Origin: Mycobacterium scrofulaceum | Lineage (GTDB): Bacteria; Actinomycetota; Actinomycetes; Mycobacteriales; Mycobacteriaceae | Assembly: GCF_001667885.1 (NCBI RefSeq) | Contig: NZ_LZJW01000147.1 | Location: forward strand, 91,144-155,143 | Direction: 5' to 3' | DNA length: 64,000 bases | Shown: positions 17,471-25,790 of the stretch, piece after piece | Layout: each line of letters opens with the position of its first letter | Numbering within the stretch: the first letter of the stretch is position 1 | Notes under the pieces: model-generated | What the model saw: only the letters and a program-made list of their open reading frames with translations | What the model was told of the DNA's origin: nothing | Databases searched by the model: none | Position numbers and translations under genes: made by a program

Positions 17471-17844
17471 CCACCAGCGATGCCGCTCAGCGCGTCGTCG
17501 AGCGAGCTGTAGAGCGAGAGCACGCTGTCGATCCCCATCAACTTGATCGGCCTGCTGGTCGCCGACCCGTTGGCGACGACCGCGAATTGGGTGGGCGGCT
17601 CGGTCTCTGCCTGCGCCGTCACCAGGACCGTCATTCCGGCGGACGCCAAGAAGTCCACCTTCGACAGGTCGACGATCAGCGCGGCTGGTTTCGTCGCCAG
17701 CGCGGTCTGGATCGCCTCGGCCAGATGCGGCGAGCTGAGCATGTCCACCTCGCCGGAGACGGTAAGCACGACCGCCTGTTCTACCTGCTGTTTCCCCACT
17801 GAGAAAGCGGTCGGATCAATCGGATCACCGGTTAGTTCGCCCAT
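17467..17844 (-). CDS. Anti-sigma factor antagonist, STAS domain
   Basis: A 125-residue SpoIIAA/RsbV-like protein. The conserved phospho-acceptor region is VDLSKVDFLASAGMTVLVTA, with the Ser in FLASAG. In its unphosphorylated form such a protein sequesters the anti-sigma kinase and frees the sigma factor. It is followed by that kinase gene with a 4-bp ATGA overlap. Together they form a partner-switching module whose output sigma factor (possibly a SigF-like one) must be encoded elsewhere. Confidence 0.87.
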   Translation of the reverse strand: MGELTGDPIDPTAFSVGKQQVEQAVVLTVSGEVDMLSSPHLAEAIQTALATKPAALIVDLSKVDFLASAGMTVLVTAQAETEPPTQFAVVANGSATSRPIKLMGIDSVLSLYSSLDDALSGIAGG

Positions 17845-18179
17845 GGTCTATCACTCACATTCGGTCCCGTGAGGGACCCGTTAGCTCTCATAACAGCCAC
17901 TGCCAAGCCCGGGGGCTGCTTGTTCAACCCCACGGAAAGCGCTTGCCCGTCGGAGGAGACACACTCCATCGACCTGCGCTGCTAGCCACAGATGCAGCCG
18001 CAAGTTCTCAGTAGATGGTATGCCACTTGGCGAACCACGCCCAAAACGAGTGAACGAATAACGCCCCCGCGCCGTCCTGTGAGTGTGTGCGGCGGCCGCG
18101 GGAGAAGTTGCGCAGCGGATCGGCGCGTGCGTGAATGGCATGGCCGTGTGGCCTGCACAAACGCAGAAGGGCGGTGGCC
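17845..18179. other. Divergent intergenic region between STAS and catalase-like genes
   Basis: This 335-base region should hold promoters for both directions. I could not find a convincing SigF-type pair (GTTT with GGGTAT) on either strand. One inverted repeat is present just upstream of the STAS start. Short frames here are unsupported. Confidence 0.5.
17863..17878. promoter_or_regulatory. Inverted repeat in the leader of the STAS/anti-sigma operon
   Basis: GGTCCC-GTGA-GGGACC is a perfect six-base-arm repeat, 19 bp upstream of the STAS start codon. It could be an operator or a small hairpin in the 5' leader; I have no way to choose. Confidence 0.35.
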
Positions 18180-19307
18180 GTGGAGTCCGGTGATCACGAA
18201 GGCCCGCAGGACGACCCGCCCGACGACGGCAAGCCCGCCCGGTCCCTTGCCGAAGCCCTGACCCGGCGGAGCGCATTGCTGGGTATGGGAGCGGTGGCCG
18301 GCATCGCCGCGGTCGACGTCGGTGGGTTCGCCTACGCCGGCGGCTGGTTGCGCCCCGGCGCTCTGACGCCGCCCCGGTTCGCCGACCGCTTCGAGCACGT
18401 CTACGGACTGCACGAGGGTTTCCGGCGGAACCACGCGAAGGGGCTCAGCGCCTCCGGAACGTTCACCAGCACCGGGGCGGGGGCGGCGGTCTGCCGGGCC
18501 GGGGTCTTCCGACCCGGGAGCGTGCCGGTGATCGGCCGGTTCTCCCTGTCGGGCGGTTTGCCGGATCAGCCGGACATGCCGACCACGGTCCGGGGGTTCG
18601 GCCTGCTCTTCCAGGGGCCTGGCGGTGAGCAATGGCGCACCGCGATGATCAACATCCCCGTCTTCCCGGACAGCACTCCGCAGGGGTTCTACGACCGGCT
18701 GCTCGCGTCCAAGCCTGTGCCGGAGACGGGTAAGCCGGACCCCGCGAAGATGGCCGCCTTCCTCGACCGCCATCCGGAGACCGTCGCGGCCATGAAGGTC
18801 ATCAAGGCTGCGCCACCGAGTGCGGGGTTCGCCGACAGCACGTTTTACGGCCTGAACGCGTTTCGATTCACCAACGGCGCCGGAGCGACCGTCCCGGTGC
18901 GCTGGGCCGCCGTTCCCCAGGAGGCGGCGCCCGTGCCGGCGGCACAGGCCGCCAAGGACTATCTGTTCGACGACCTCATTCACGTGCTCGCCCAGCGACC
19001 GCTGAGTTGGCGGCTCGTGCTCACGATCGGCGAGCCGGGCGATCCGACGCACGACGCCACGAAGCCGTGGCCGTCACCGCGCCGCACCGTCGAGGCCGGG
19101 ACGATCACCGTCACGGGCGTGCAGACCGAGGCGCCGGGCAACGCCCGCGACATCAACTTCGACCCACTGGTCCTGCCCGACGGCATCACCGCCTCCGACG
19201 ACCCGCTGCTCGCCGCAAGGTCCGCCGTCTACGCCCGCTCGTTCACCCGTCGCGCCGAGGAACCCAAGCGACCCAGCGAAGTCGACGTGTCCCGGGTGCT
19301 GCGGTGA
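18180..19307 (+). CDS. Membrane-anchored or exported catalase-family peroxidase (SrpA-like)
   Basis: A 375-residue small heme protein of the catalase superfamily. An N-terminal LTRRSALLGMGAVAGIAAV (28-46) is a Tat-like signal or signal anchor, so the enzyme would act outside the membrane. The distal heme motif is NHAKGLSASGTF with His85, and a proximal Tyr is likely in AARSAVYARSFTRR near the C-terminus. The GTG at 18180 is chosen because AGAAGGG lies eight bases upstream. The stop overlaps the start of a cytochrome b561 gene. Small catalases of this class usually act as peroxidases, and the coupled cytochrome could supply electrons from the quinone pool. Confidence 0.83.
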   Translation: MESGDHEGPQDDPPDDGKPARSLAEALTRRSALLGMGAVAGIAAVDVGGFAYAGGWLRPGALTPPRFADRFEHVYGLHEGFRRNHAKGLSASGTFTSTGAGAAVCRAGVFRPGSVPVIGRFSLSGGLPDQPDMPTTVRGFGLLFQGPGGEQWRTAMINIPVFPDSTPQGFYDRLLASKPVPETGKPDPAKMAAFLDRHPETVAAMKVIKAAPPSAGFADSTFYGLNAFRFTNGAGATVPVRWAAVPQEAAPVPAAQAAKDYLFDDLIHVLAQRPLSWRLVLTIGEPGDPTHDATKPWPSPRRTVEAGTITVTGVQTEAPGNARDINFDPLVLPDGITASDDPLLAARSAVYARSFTRRAEEPKRPSEVDVSRVLR

Positions 19308-19882
19308 CTGCCGGCGCCGCCGCGCCCCGGTTCGCGCTGCCGTCCCGCCTGTTGCACTGGCTGATGGCGCCGATGGTCATCGCGCAACTGCTGATCGGCG
19401 TCACGATGGTCGCGGCCCTGAGCTACTACCCGCTGCTGCTGGCCATCCATCGGCCCCTGGGAGTGCTGATCCTGATCTTCGCCGTGGTGCGGCTGGCGAA
19501 TCGGCTCAGGCACCGGCCCCCACCGTTCCTGTCCACGATGAGCGGCGCGGAGCGTCGGATCGCGACGTGGTCGGAATACCTGCTCTACGCGCTGCTGCTG
19601 GTACAGCCACTGACCGGGTGGGCGATGCTCTCGGCGGCCCGGTTTCCCGTCACCCTGGTGGGTCCGCTGCGTCTGCCCGGGATCGCACCGCACAGCATCG
19701 ACGTCTTCGCGGTGCTCCGCGAGTGCCATGGCGCGTTCGCGTTCCTGCTGTTCGCGACGTTTACCGCCCACATGTGCGCGGTACTCTTCCACACGCTCGT
19801 TCTGCGCGACCGGCTCCTTGATCGCATGGCGCTGTGGCGCGTCAGACCAGCCGCCCCGCAACCAGGCCAAGCCGAGCGGTGA
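19304..19882 (+). CDS. Cytochrome b561 family membrane protein
   Basis: A 192-residue four-helix di-heme cytochrome. The candidate heme ligands are the His residues in PSRLLHWLMAP, LLAIHRPLG, LRECHGAFAF and FTAHMCAVLFH, lying in four hydrophobic stretches. Bacterial b561 proteins oxidise quinol and pass electrons to periplasmic acceptors. The GTG start overlaps the catalase-like stop (GTGA). The two genes probably form a quinol-dependent peroxidase pair at the outer face of the inner membrane, which is an inference from this coupling. Confidence 0.87.
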   Translation: MTAGAAAPRFALPSRLLHWLMAPMVIAQLLIGVTMVAALSYYPLLLAIHRPLGVLILIFAVVRLANRLRHRPPPFLSTMSGAERRIATWSEYLLYALLLVQPLTGWAMLSAARFPVTLVGPLRLPGIAPHSIDVFAVLRECHGAFAFLLFATFTAHMCAVLFHTLVLRDRLLDRMALWRVRPAAPQPGQAER

Positions 19883-19914
19883 CGGCCTGCCTTCTGGGCC
19901 TTTGACCGTCCGAA

Positions 19915-19920
19915 TATGAT
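19915..19920 (+). promoter_or_regulatory. Candidate -10 element of the aldolase gene
   Basis: TATGAT is a good match to the primary-sigma -10 hexamer and lies 74 bp upstream of the aldolase ATG. No clear -35 is at the right spacing; a TTGACC occurs just seven bases upstream of it, too close to pair. Confidence 0.3.
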
Positions 19921-19994
19921 CGGCACGATTATTTCAAGGGTGCGGACTGCAGGCGCCGTGACCGTACGGGACCACGAAGGAGTGGAGAACTTCC

Positions 19995-20888
19995 ATGCCA
20001 AACGAGAAGCAAGCGGACCGGATGGCGTCGGGGAAGGGCTTCATCGCGGCGCTCGACCAGAGCGGCGGCTCGACGCCCAAGGCGCTGCGCCTCTACGGCA
20101 TCGAGGACAACGCGTACTCCTCCGAGGAGGAGATGTTCGACCTCATCCACCAGATGCGTTCGCGGATCATCACGTCGCCCGCATTCAACGGTGACCGGGT
20201 GCTGGCCGCGATTCTGTTCGAGCAGACCATGGACCGCGACATCGAGGGCAAGCCGTCGACCACCTACCTGTGGGAGACCAAGGGCGTGGTGCCCTTTCTG
20301 AAGATCGACAAGGGTCTGGCCGACGCGTCCGATGACGTGCAGCTGATGAAGCCGATCCCGGGATTGGACGAGCTGCTGGAGCGCGCCGTGAGCAAGGGCG
20401 TCTTCGGCACCAAGGAGCGGTCGGTGATCGGCGGCGCCAACGCCAAGGGCATCGCCGCCGTGGTCGCCCAACAATTCGAGCTGGCGCATCAGGTGCTCTC
20501 GCACGGTCTGGTGCCCATCATCGAACCCGAGGTCACCATCTCGATCTCGGACAAGGCCGAGGCCGAGCGCATCCTGCGCGACGAGATCACCAAGCAACTC
20601 GAGAACGTGCCCGAGGGTCAGCGCGTGATGCTCAAGCTGAGCCTGCCCACGGAGGTCAACTTCTACCGCCCCCTGATCGAGCACCCGAAGGTGATGCGGG
20701 TCGTCGCCCTCTCCGGCGGCTACTCCCGCGAGGAAGCCAACGAGCTGCTGGCCAAGAACACCGGGCTGATCGCCAGCTTCAGCCGCGCGCTCACCGAGGG
20801 CCTGAGCGTCGACCAGTCCGACGAGCAGTTCAACGCCACGCTGGACAAGGCGATCCAATCCATCTACGACGCCTCGGTCGCCGGCTGA
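19995..20888 (+). CDS. fda: Class I fructose-bisphosphate aldolase
   Basis: A 297-residue Schiff-base aldolase of the short bacterial class I type, cleaving fructose-1,6-bisphosphate to triose phosphates. The N-terminus FIAALDQSGGSTPKAL is diagnostic, with Asp21 in the phosphate/substrate region. EPEV (about 177-180) and the Schiff-base Lys214 in VMLKLSLPTE are in place, and SGGYSREEAN contributes phosphate binding near the C-terminus. GGAG precedes the ATG by seven bases. It is a single-gene unit. Mycobacteria normally rely on a class II zinc aldolase, so this is a second, metal-independent form that may serve under different carbon or oxygen conditions. Confidence 0.93.
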   Translation: MPNEKQADRMASGKGFIAALDQSGGSTPKALRLYGIEDNAYSSEEEMFDLIHQMRSRIITSPAFNGDRVLAAILFEQTMDRDIEGKPSTTYLWETKGVVPFLKIDKGLADASDDVQLMKPIPGLDELLERAVSKGVFGTKERSVIGGANAKGIAAVVAQQFELAHQVLSHGLVPIIEPEVTISISDKAEAERILRDEITKQLENVPEGQRVMLKLSLPTEVNFYRPLIEHPKVMRVVALSGGYSREEANELLAKNTGLIASFSRALTEGLSVDQSDEQFNATLDKAIQSIYDASVAG

Positions 20889-20910
20889 CCTACCTCCCTG
20901 GACATCACAG

Positions 20911-21999
20911 CTAGTAGCGGTGGCGGGCCAAGCGCGGCGGGCCGTCACCGGCGTCGTGTTCGTCTGACACCGCGGCGGGCACCATCTCGCTCGTCACCAG
21001 CCCGTCGTCTCGGGTCAATTCGTCGATCACGCCGAAGGATTCGGCGATGTGGGGCGGGGTGTCCACGAGAATGGTCACCACGGGAACGCGCCGGCGCAGC
21101 GAGAGCAGCTTGTCGCCGTGCGGCCGGTGGTCGCCGTGATATCCCCAGATGCCACGCAATACCGTCGCCCCGTCGGGTGCGTCGCGCTGACACAGCTGCT
21201 GCACGATCGCGCGGTGAATCGGCACCCCGTCGATCAAGGCCGACTCGGACGTGTAAACGGTCAGCTTCTGGAACAGCGACAGACCGCGTTCGTCGACACC
21301 CGGCAGGGCGTGCGGCCGTTCCAGCAGTTCGCCGTCGCGCTTGCACACCCGGACCCGCTCCAGCGTGAACATCGGTTCCCCAAGCAACTCGGCGAGCTCC
21401 GGCAGCACCCCCGCGATGCGCTCACCGGATCCGACGGCCACGATCATCATCGGCACGTTGGCGTTGCGACCGAAGAAGCGCGCACGATGCCGCTGCCCGT
21501 GGGTGACTCCGTCCACCCCCAGCAGCACCGAGGCCCCTGCGATCCTCCGCCGATGCAGGAGATCGCAGACGGCGACGTACGCCGGGGCGCCGTTGACGCG
21601 TTCCTTGCGGCCGACGTAAACGGTCAGCTTGACGGCTTCGCGCAACTCCTCGGGAAGCTCCGGTGGGCCCGGGAAGGCCCCGTCGCCGCGCAACAGCCTG
21701 GCCCGCTCAAGGGTGACCAGGCCCCGCTGTTTGACCGCGAGCACCGGGTCGAGCAGAGCGTCGATCTTCGCCCTGGTGTCGACCGCCACGATCGCGACGG
21801 GCGGATCCTCGGACAACGTCAGCGACTCGTCCGTTCTCAGGTACCGACCGGTGCCGAACCCGGCGGCACCCCGCAGCACCACACCGCAGGCGATGCGGTG
21901 CCGGGCGTAGAGGTCGAGCAGCACATCGGACACGAACCCCGCGTCGGTCCGCCGACGCTCGGCCAGATAAGTGGTGAGCTTGAGGCAGTCCTCGTCCAT
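20911..21999 (-). CDS. Protein with three tandem DUF190 (PII-like) domains
   Basis: A 362-residue protein made of three repeats of about 100-115 residues, starting near 1, 118 and 243. Each has the pattern KLTxYxxE..., a central RG..G.G or G..G..G loop, and a P.xIxxVD/VG strand before a final VTLERxRLL-like segment. Single DUF190 proteins fold like the PII signal protein and form trimers, so this chain could build a trimer-like assembly in one polypeptide. Usually DUF190 accompanies CrcB fluoride channels, but no crcB is nearby. It is convergent with the aldolase gene. The role is unknown, perhaps nucleotide or ion sensing. Confidence 0.83.
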   Translation of the reverse strand: MDEDCLKLTTYLAERRRTDAGFVSDVLLDLYARHRIACGVVLRGAAGFGTGRYLRTDESLTLSEDPPVAIVAVDTRAKIDALLDPVLAVKQRGLVTLERARLLRGDGAFPGPPELPEELREAVKLTVYVGRKERVNGAPAYVAVCDLLHRRRIAGASVLLGVDGVTHGQRHRARFFGRNANVPMMIVAVGSGERIAGVLPELAELLGEPMFTLERVRVCKRDGELLERPHALPGVDERGLSLFQKLTVYTSESALIDGVPIHRAIVQQLCQRDAPDGATVLRGIWGYHGDHRPHGDKLLSLRRRVPVVTILVDTPPHIAESFGVIDELTRDDGLVTSEMVPAAVSDEHDAGDGPPRLARHRY

Positions 22000-22076
22000 G
22001 GCCGCTCCCGTCGCTTTGCGGCGATCCTACTCGGTTTCAGACGTCAAGCGCCGCAACGGTGTTCGATAAGACCCAC

Positions 22077-23249
22077 TCACCGCAGCTTTTCGGTCGGCAC
22101 CGCGTACCGGTCCTGGTAGGCACGCACCCGCTCCCGCACCTCGCCGGCCGGCAAGCCGGTGTCCGACCAGGTGTAGCGGCCGCGGCCCCCGTCGCCGGGA
22201 TGGGCGGCGAGGAAGTCGCGCATCTTCTGCTCGGCGTCGGGGCGCAGCTCGCGGTCGAGCCGTTGGTAGATGTCCTTGATCGTGGTCCACGGGTCGTTGA
22301 TGAAGTCGCTGTATTGCACGTCGATCACGCGGTCGGCCGGCACCGCGCCGCTGTCCCGCAGGGCCATCTCGCGCTCCAGGCCGACGACGATCTCCTCGTA
22401 GGACTGAGCCGCACACTCGGCGATGGTGGATTCGTCGCTGCACATCCGGCGCAGGTGGTGCGTCAGGGCAGCGATCGACGAGATGACGTTGAGCGGGTCG
22501 CGGTGCGTCTGGACGATCAATGCGTCGGGGTATTCGGCCAGCAGCGTGTCCAGCTGCCAGAGATGCGCGGGCGACTTCAGCAACCACTGGCCCGGGACCC
22601 CGGATTGCAAGTGCTGCAGGAAGATTCGGTGATAGCGGTACGCGCCCGCGTGGTCCGCCTCGTAGAGCAGCCAGCGGTAGTAACTGGGCAGGCGGTACTG
22701 CACGGAGAAAATCATGCTGACGAATTCCCCGGCCGTGATGCGCACGCATTCCTGCCCGACGAGGGCGCCCATCGGATGGAAAGCGAGAAATCCCGGCATG
22801 ATCTGCTCGGACATGTCGATGCTGGCCTGCGCCTGCGCGATCCGCGGATCGTCGTGATAAGACTCCGGCTGCGGAACCGGGCAGGGCTCATCGACCTCCC
22901 ACGTCAACGGGGCGCGCAGCTCGGGGTCCTGGGCCAGCAGGTCGTAGAGGATCGTGGTTCCGGTGCGGGGCTGTCCGACGATGAAAATCGGCGCGGTGAT
23001 CGGTTTGGCGGCGACGTCGGGATGTGCTTTGCGCCAAGCGATCACACCGAGGCGATTCTTAAGGGCCCGCATGATGTCGAGGTGCGCGATCTCCACCCCG
23101 ATGTCCGAGAGCCGCGCGTCGTGGATCAGCCCGTCGGTCAGGCGGTGCAAGCCGGGCCGCCAGCCCTCGGCGCCGAAGTCGTCGCTGCCGGCCTCCTCGC
23201 AGGCGGTTGCTATCAGCCGCTCGGGGGCGAATCGATCTTCCAGCGTCAT
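22077..23249 (-). CDS. Sulfotransferase family protein
   Basis: A 390-residue P-loop sulfotransferase of the actinobacterial type that uses PAPS. The 5'-phosphosulfate loop is APIFIVGQPRTGTTILYDLL (about 87-106), and the 3'-phosphate region is likely VIQTHRDPLNVISS. Relatives sulfate lipids or sugars, for example trehalose and sulfomenaquinone pathways in mycobacteria; the acceptor here is unknown. A longer frame reaches upstream, but AGGAGG lies five bases before the ATG at 23249. That start overlaps the stop of the DUF1214 gene (ATGA), so the two are translated as a pair. Confidence 0.85.
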   Translation of the reverse strand: MTLEDRFAPERLIATACEEAGSDDFGAEGWRPGLHRLTDGLIHDARLSDIGVEIAHLDIMRALKNRLGVIAWRKAHPDVAAKPITAPIFIVGQPRTGTTILYDLLAQDPELRAPLTWEVDEPCPVPQPESYHDDPRIAQAQASIDMSEQIMPGFLAFHPMGALVGQECVRITAGEFVSMIFSVQYRLPSYYRWLLYEADHAGAYRYHRIFLQHLQSGVPGQWLLKSPAHLWQLDTLLAEYPDALIVQTHRDPLNVISSIAALTHHLRRMCSDESTIAECAAQSYEEIVVGLEREMALRDSGAVPADRVIDVQYSDFINDPWTTIKDIYQRLDRELRPDAEQKMRDFLAAHPGDGGRGRYTWSDTGLPAGEVRERVRAYQDRYAVPTEKLR

Positions 23250-24343
23250 CCCGCCTCCTCGCATCGGCGCACCGACACCTTCACGTCGGGCGGGCTGGGG
23301 TTGTCCAGCCAGCGCAGCACGACGAAACCCCGGTGCCTGCCACCGGTGTCGAGCCAGTGGCCCAACCCGAAGTCGTTCGCGGAGATGGCGATCCGCACCC
23401 GGCCATCGGGATCGGGTGCCACGCCGCGGTTGGTCACGGAGCTGTGCCGGGCGCGCGGCTCCAGGCACTCGTGCCAGATGCTTTCCAGAGTGACGTTCCA
23501 GTACCGGGTCTGGGGCGGGGCGATGTCGAGCACCAGCGCTTCGTCCGGTTGCAGCCGGTAGGTCCCGATCATGTACAGGTTGTCCGGGGTGGTGTCGGCG
23601 GCGCCCAGGTTGGCGGCCTCCGCGGTCAGCAACGTGTTGGGCGCATCGAGCAGTTCCGGCTTGATGGTGCGGTGCAGCGTCGTCAGCTTCATCAGTGACC
23701 AGGCCATCGCGGTGAGCTGGTCGGCGACCTCGCCGTCGGTCAGCGGGCTCAGCGGCGCGGGGTCCAGCGCCTCGATGCGTAACGTGGCGAGTTGTTCGTG
23801 CGCGCGGTCGCCGATGTACTCGCGGACCACCACCGACGAGGCGTCGTCGGGGATCTGCACCCACTGCGCATTCGCGAGGTCGGCGGGTTGGTCGGCCGAC
23901 AGCACGAGCGTGAATTCGCCTGCGGCCAAGGCCAGGTCGACATCGCTGACATATCCCGCCATGCGCCGCGGCGTGAGCCCGGTCCCGGCCAGGATCTGCA
24001 GCCCGAGGTAGGCGCTGGTACCGCGGGAGCCGGTGATCCGGTAGCTCCGGTCACCACGGATCATCGCCAGGTAATAATTGCCGTCCGGATTGGGACCGCC
24101 GACCATGCGGTTCTCCGAACACATATCGAAAAAGGTGGGCCGCTCGGCATCGGCCTCCACCGACATCTGCGCGCACAGCGACGAGACGCGGGCGATCATC
24201 CGCATCCCTTCCAGCAGCTCCCGCTCGGACTCGGCGTCCTCGGTCACGATCTTGCTGACGTCGGTGACCATCTGCTGGAAGAACTGCCACGCGGCGCGCG
24301 CCTTCGGCGCGGCCGGCTCGGACAAATCGAGGCCTTGAGACAT
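23246..24343 (-). CDS. DUF1214 domain-containing protein
   Basis: A 365-residue protein. The C-terminal third matches DUF1214, with TLESIWHECLEPRARHSSV and the ending HRGFVVLRWLDNPSPPDVKVSV. The middle section has the DNYYLAMIRGDRSYRITGSRG-like segment found in these beta-rich proteins, which are often annotated together with DUF1254 and have no proven reaction. It has no signal peptide. Its start codon lies inside a palindrome, and a TetR gene is divergent. It precedes the sulfotransferase with a 4-bp overlap, so the pair is likely controlled by that TetR protein. Confidence 0.82.
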   Translation of the reverse strand: MSQGLDLSEPAAPKARAAWQFFQQMVTDVSKIVTEDAESERELLEGMRMIARVSSLCAQMSVEADAERPTFFDMCSENRMVGGPNPDGNYYLAMIRGDRSYRITGSRGTSAYLGLQILAGTGLTPRRMAGYVSDVDLALAAGEFTLVLSADQPADLANAQWVQIPDDASSVVVREYIGDRAHEQLATLRIEALDPAPLSPLTDGEVADQLTAMAWSLMKLTTLHRTIKPELLDAPNTLLTAEAANLGAADTTPDNLYMIGTYRLQPDEALVLDIAPPQTRYWNVTLESIWHECLEPRARHSSVTNRGVAPDPDGRVRIAISANDFGLGHWLDTGGRHRGFVVLRWLDNPSPPDVKVSVRRCEEAG

Positions 24344-24368
24344 CGTCTCATGCTAAGACTATGTCTTA
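24336..24368. promoter_or_regulatory. Two tandem TetR operators between DUF1214 and TetR genes
   Basis: Two perfect 15-base palindromes share one pattern: TGAGAC-ATC-GTCTCA at 24336-24350 and TAAGAC-TAT-GTCTTA at 24354-24368. Their centres are 18 bp apart. The first contains the DUF1214 start codon. Together they match TRAGAC-N3-GTCTYA and very probably bind the divergent TetR protein as a pair of dimers. Confidence 0.72.
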
Positions 24369-24404
24369 CGATCGGGAGTGGATTCGCGGGAAAAGGTCGG
24401 GGGA

Positions 24405-24989
24405 ATGGCTGCCACGACATCGTTGGCCGAACGCAAGCGGACGGCCATGCGTCAGCGCATCGCCGCCGCCGCCGCTTCGCTGGTCGCCGATCGCGGGTTG
24501 GCGGGCACGACGGTGGACCGCATCGCCGACGAGGCCGACATCGGGCGGGCGACCTTCTTCCGCTACTTCAACTCCAAGGAAGACGCGGTCGCCGAGGGCA
24601 TGACCGTCCACTGGCTCAACCGGATCACCGCCGCCCTGGCGGCCCAGCCCGAGCGCTTGAGCGCGACCGATGCGGTCATCGGCGCCTTCACGGAGCTCGC
24701 CGGCGGGTTCGCCGACATCGAGGACCAGATTCGCGAATTGGCGGTTTTGACAAGGTCATCCGACACACTGGACGCCTGGACACTGCACATCTACGTGCGG
24801 TATGAGCTGGCGATCGCCGACCTGATCGCACCGCGCCTGCCGCGACTGGCACCGCAGGATCCCCGGCCCCGCTTGATCGGCGCCCTGGCGATGGCGACCG
24901 TGCGCATCGCCCTGGACGACTGGCTCAGCCACGGGGGATCCCTGCCCGACCGGGTGGGTCAGGGTCTGGCGGCGATCACCGTCGGTTGA
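24405..24989 (+). CDS. TetR family transcriptional regulator
   Basis: A 194-residue regulator with an N-terminal HTH, AMRQRIAAAAASLVADRGLA then RIADEADIGRATFFRYFNSKED. The ATG at 24405 is preferred over one nine codons upstream because GGGGGA precedes it. It is divergent from the DUF1214-sulfotransferase operon with two tandem palindromes in between, so it probably represses that operon and itself. Its 3' end faces another TetR gene, ten bases away. Confidence 0.9.
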   Translation: MAATTSLAERKRTAMRQRIAAAAASLVADRGLAGTTVDRIADEADIGRATFFRYFNSKEDAVAEGMTVHWLNRITAALAAQPERLSATDAVIGAFTELAGGFADIEDQIRELAVLTRSSDTLDAWTLHIYVRYELAIADLIAPRLPRLAPQDPRPRLIGALAMATVRIALDDWLSHGGSLPDRVGQGLAAITVG

Positions 24990-24999
24990 TCGGCCGGCG

Positions 25000-25581
25000 T
25001 CAGCCGAGGAGCGCCTCGACGATGAGCCGCGTCGTGCGTTCGGCTCGCCGCCGCGAATAGGACTGGGCGCCGGACAGGATCGGATAAACCACGCCGCCGA
25101 CGATCGCGTCGGCGGCCGACTCGGCGGTGGCGGCGGCGATACCGTCGGCGAGTAATCGGTCCCGCACGCTGTCGTGCAGCGGCGCGCTGAAGCCCGCCCG
25201 CAGCCGCACGGCCGTCTCCTCGTGTTCCATGCACGCGACGGTCAGGGTCCGCAGCATGGCCGAGCCGCGGTCGGTCGTCAGACTGGCGACCAGCTTGCCG
25301 ACCCAGCCCACCAGGTCGGCGGCCAGGTCGCCGGTGTGGGCTACCGAGGCCAGCAGTTTGTCGGCGTCCTCGAGCATGACGTCGGCGACCAGCGCCGGGC
25401 GGCTGGGCCACCACCGGTAGATCGTCTGCTTGCCCACCCCCGCCCGGGCGGCGACCGCCTCGATGGTCAGCCCGTCGAAGCCGCGCTCCAGGAGCAATTC
25501 GCGGGTGGCGGTGACGATCGCCGTGCGCGCCTTCTCGCTGCGGCGCCTCGGCGCGCTCACCTGGGTGAGATCGCTTGGCAT
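25000..25581 (-). CDS. TetR family transcriptional regulator of the acyl-CoA catabolic island
   Basis: A 193-residue TetR protein. The HTH is ARTAIVTATRELLLERGFDG then EAVAARAGVGKQTIYRWWPSRPALV. The ATG at 25581 has GAGG nine bases upstream; a longer in-frame extension to 25677 would run into the operator. It is divergent from the fused acyl-CoA dehydrogenase gene. An inverted repeat in the shared promoter region recurs, at 17 of 18 positions, upstream of the FadD17-like gene 13 kb away. The likely role is an acyl-CoA-responsive repressor of both units, by analogy with KstR-type TetR regulators; the ligand is inferred. Confidence 0.88.
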   Translation of the reverse strand: MPSDLTQVSAPRRRSEKARTAIVTATRELLLERGFDGLTIEAVAARAGVGKQTIYRWWPSRPALVADVMLEDADKLLASVAHTGDLAADLVGWVGKLVASLTTDRGSAMLRTLTVACMEHEETAVRLRAGFSAPLHDSVRDRLLADGIAAATAESAADAIVGGVVYPILSGAQSYSRRRAERTTRLIVEALLG

Positions 25582-25644
25582 ATGGTGATCCTCACTGCCG
25601 CCGCCGCCCGCTTTACATCGCCTGACTAACCCCGGTAGTCTGCC

Positions 25645-25668
25645 ACAAGACGAGACGGTTCGTCTTGT
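25645..25668. promoter_or_regulatory. Inverted-repeat operator upstream of fused FadE gene (copy 1 of a shared element)
   Basis: Arms ACAAGACGA and TCGTCTTGT enclose GACGGT. Nested in it is the core GACGAGACGGTTCGTCTT (25649-25666), which recurs with one change upstream of the acyl-CoA synthetase gene. It lies 64 bp from the TetR start and about 125 bp from the acyl-CoA dehydrogenase start, so it can control both directions. Confidence 0.7.
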
Positions 25669-25790
25669 TGCTGCCATCGAAGTAGCGGCGATCGCAAGCG
25701 CGGCGAAGCCGGGCGCAGCGGGTCGGCGCCATCAGGCTCGGAAGGGTAACAGTCCGTGCGGCCAACGTCAGCCATCCCTCGGCCGCCCTC

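Noticed and set aside
18000..18180. Possible SigF-type promoter upstream of the catalase-like gene
   Set aside because: A GGTAT-like -10 is present but no GTTT element at the right spacing.
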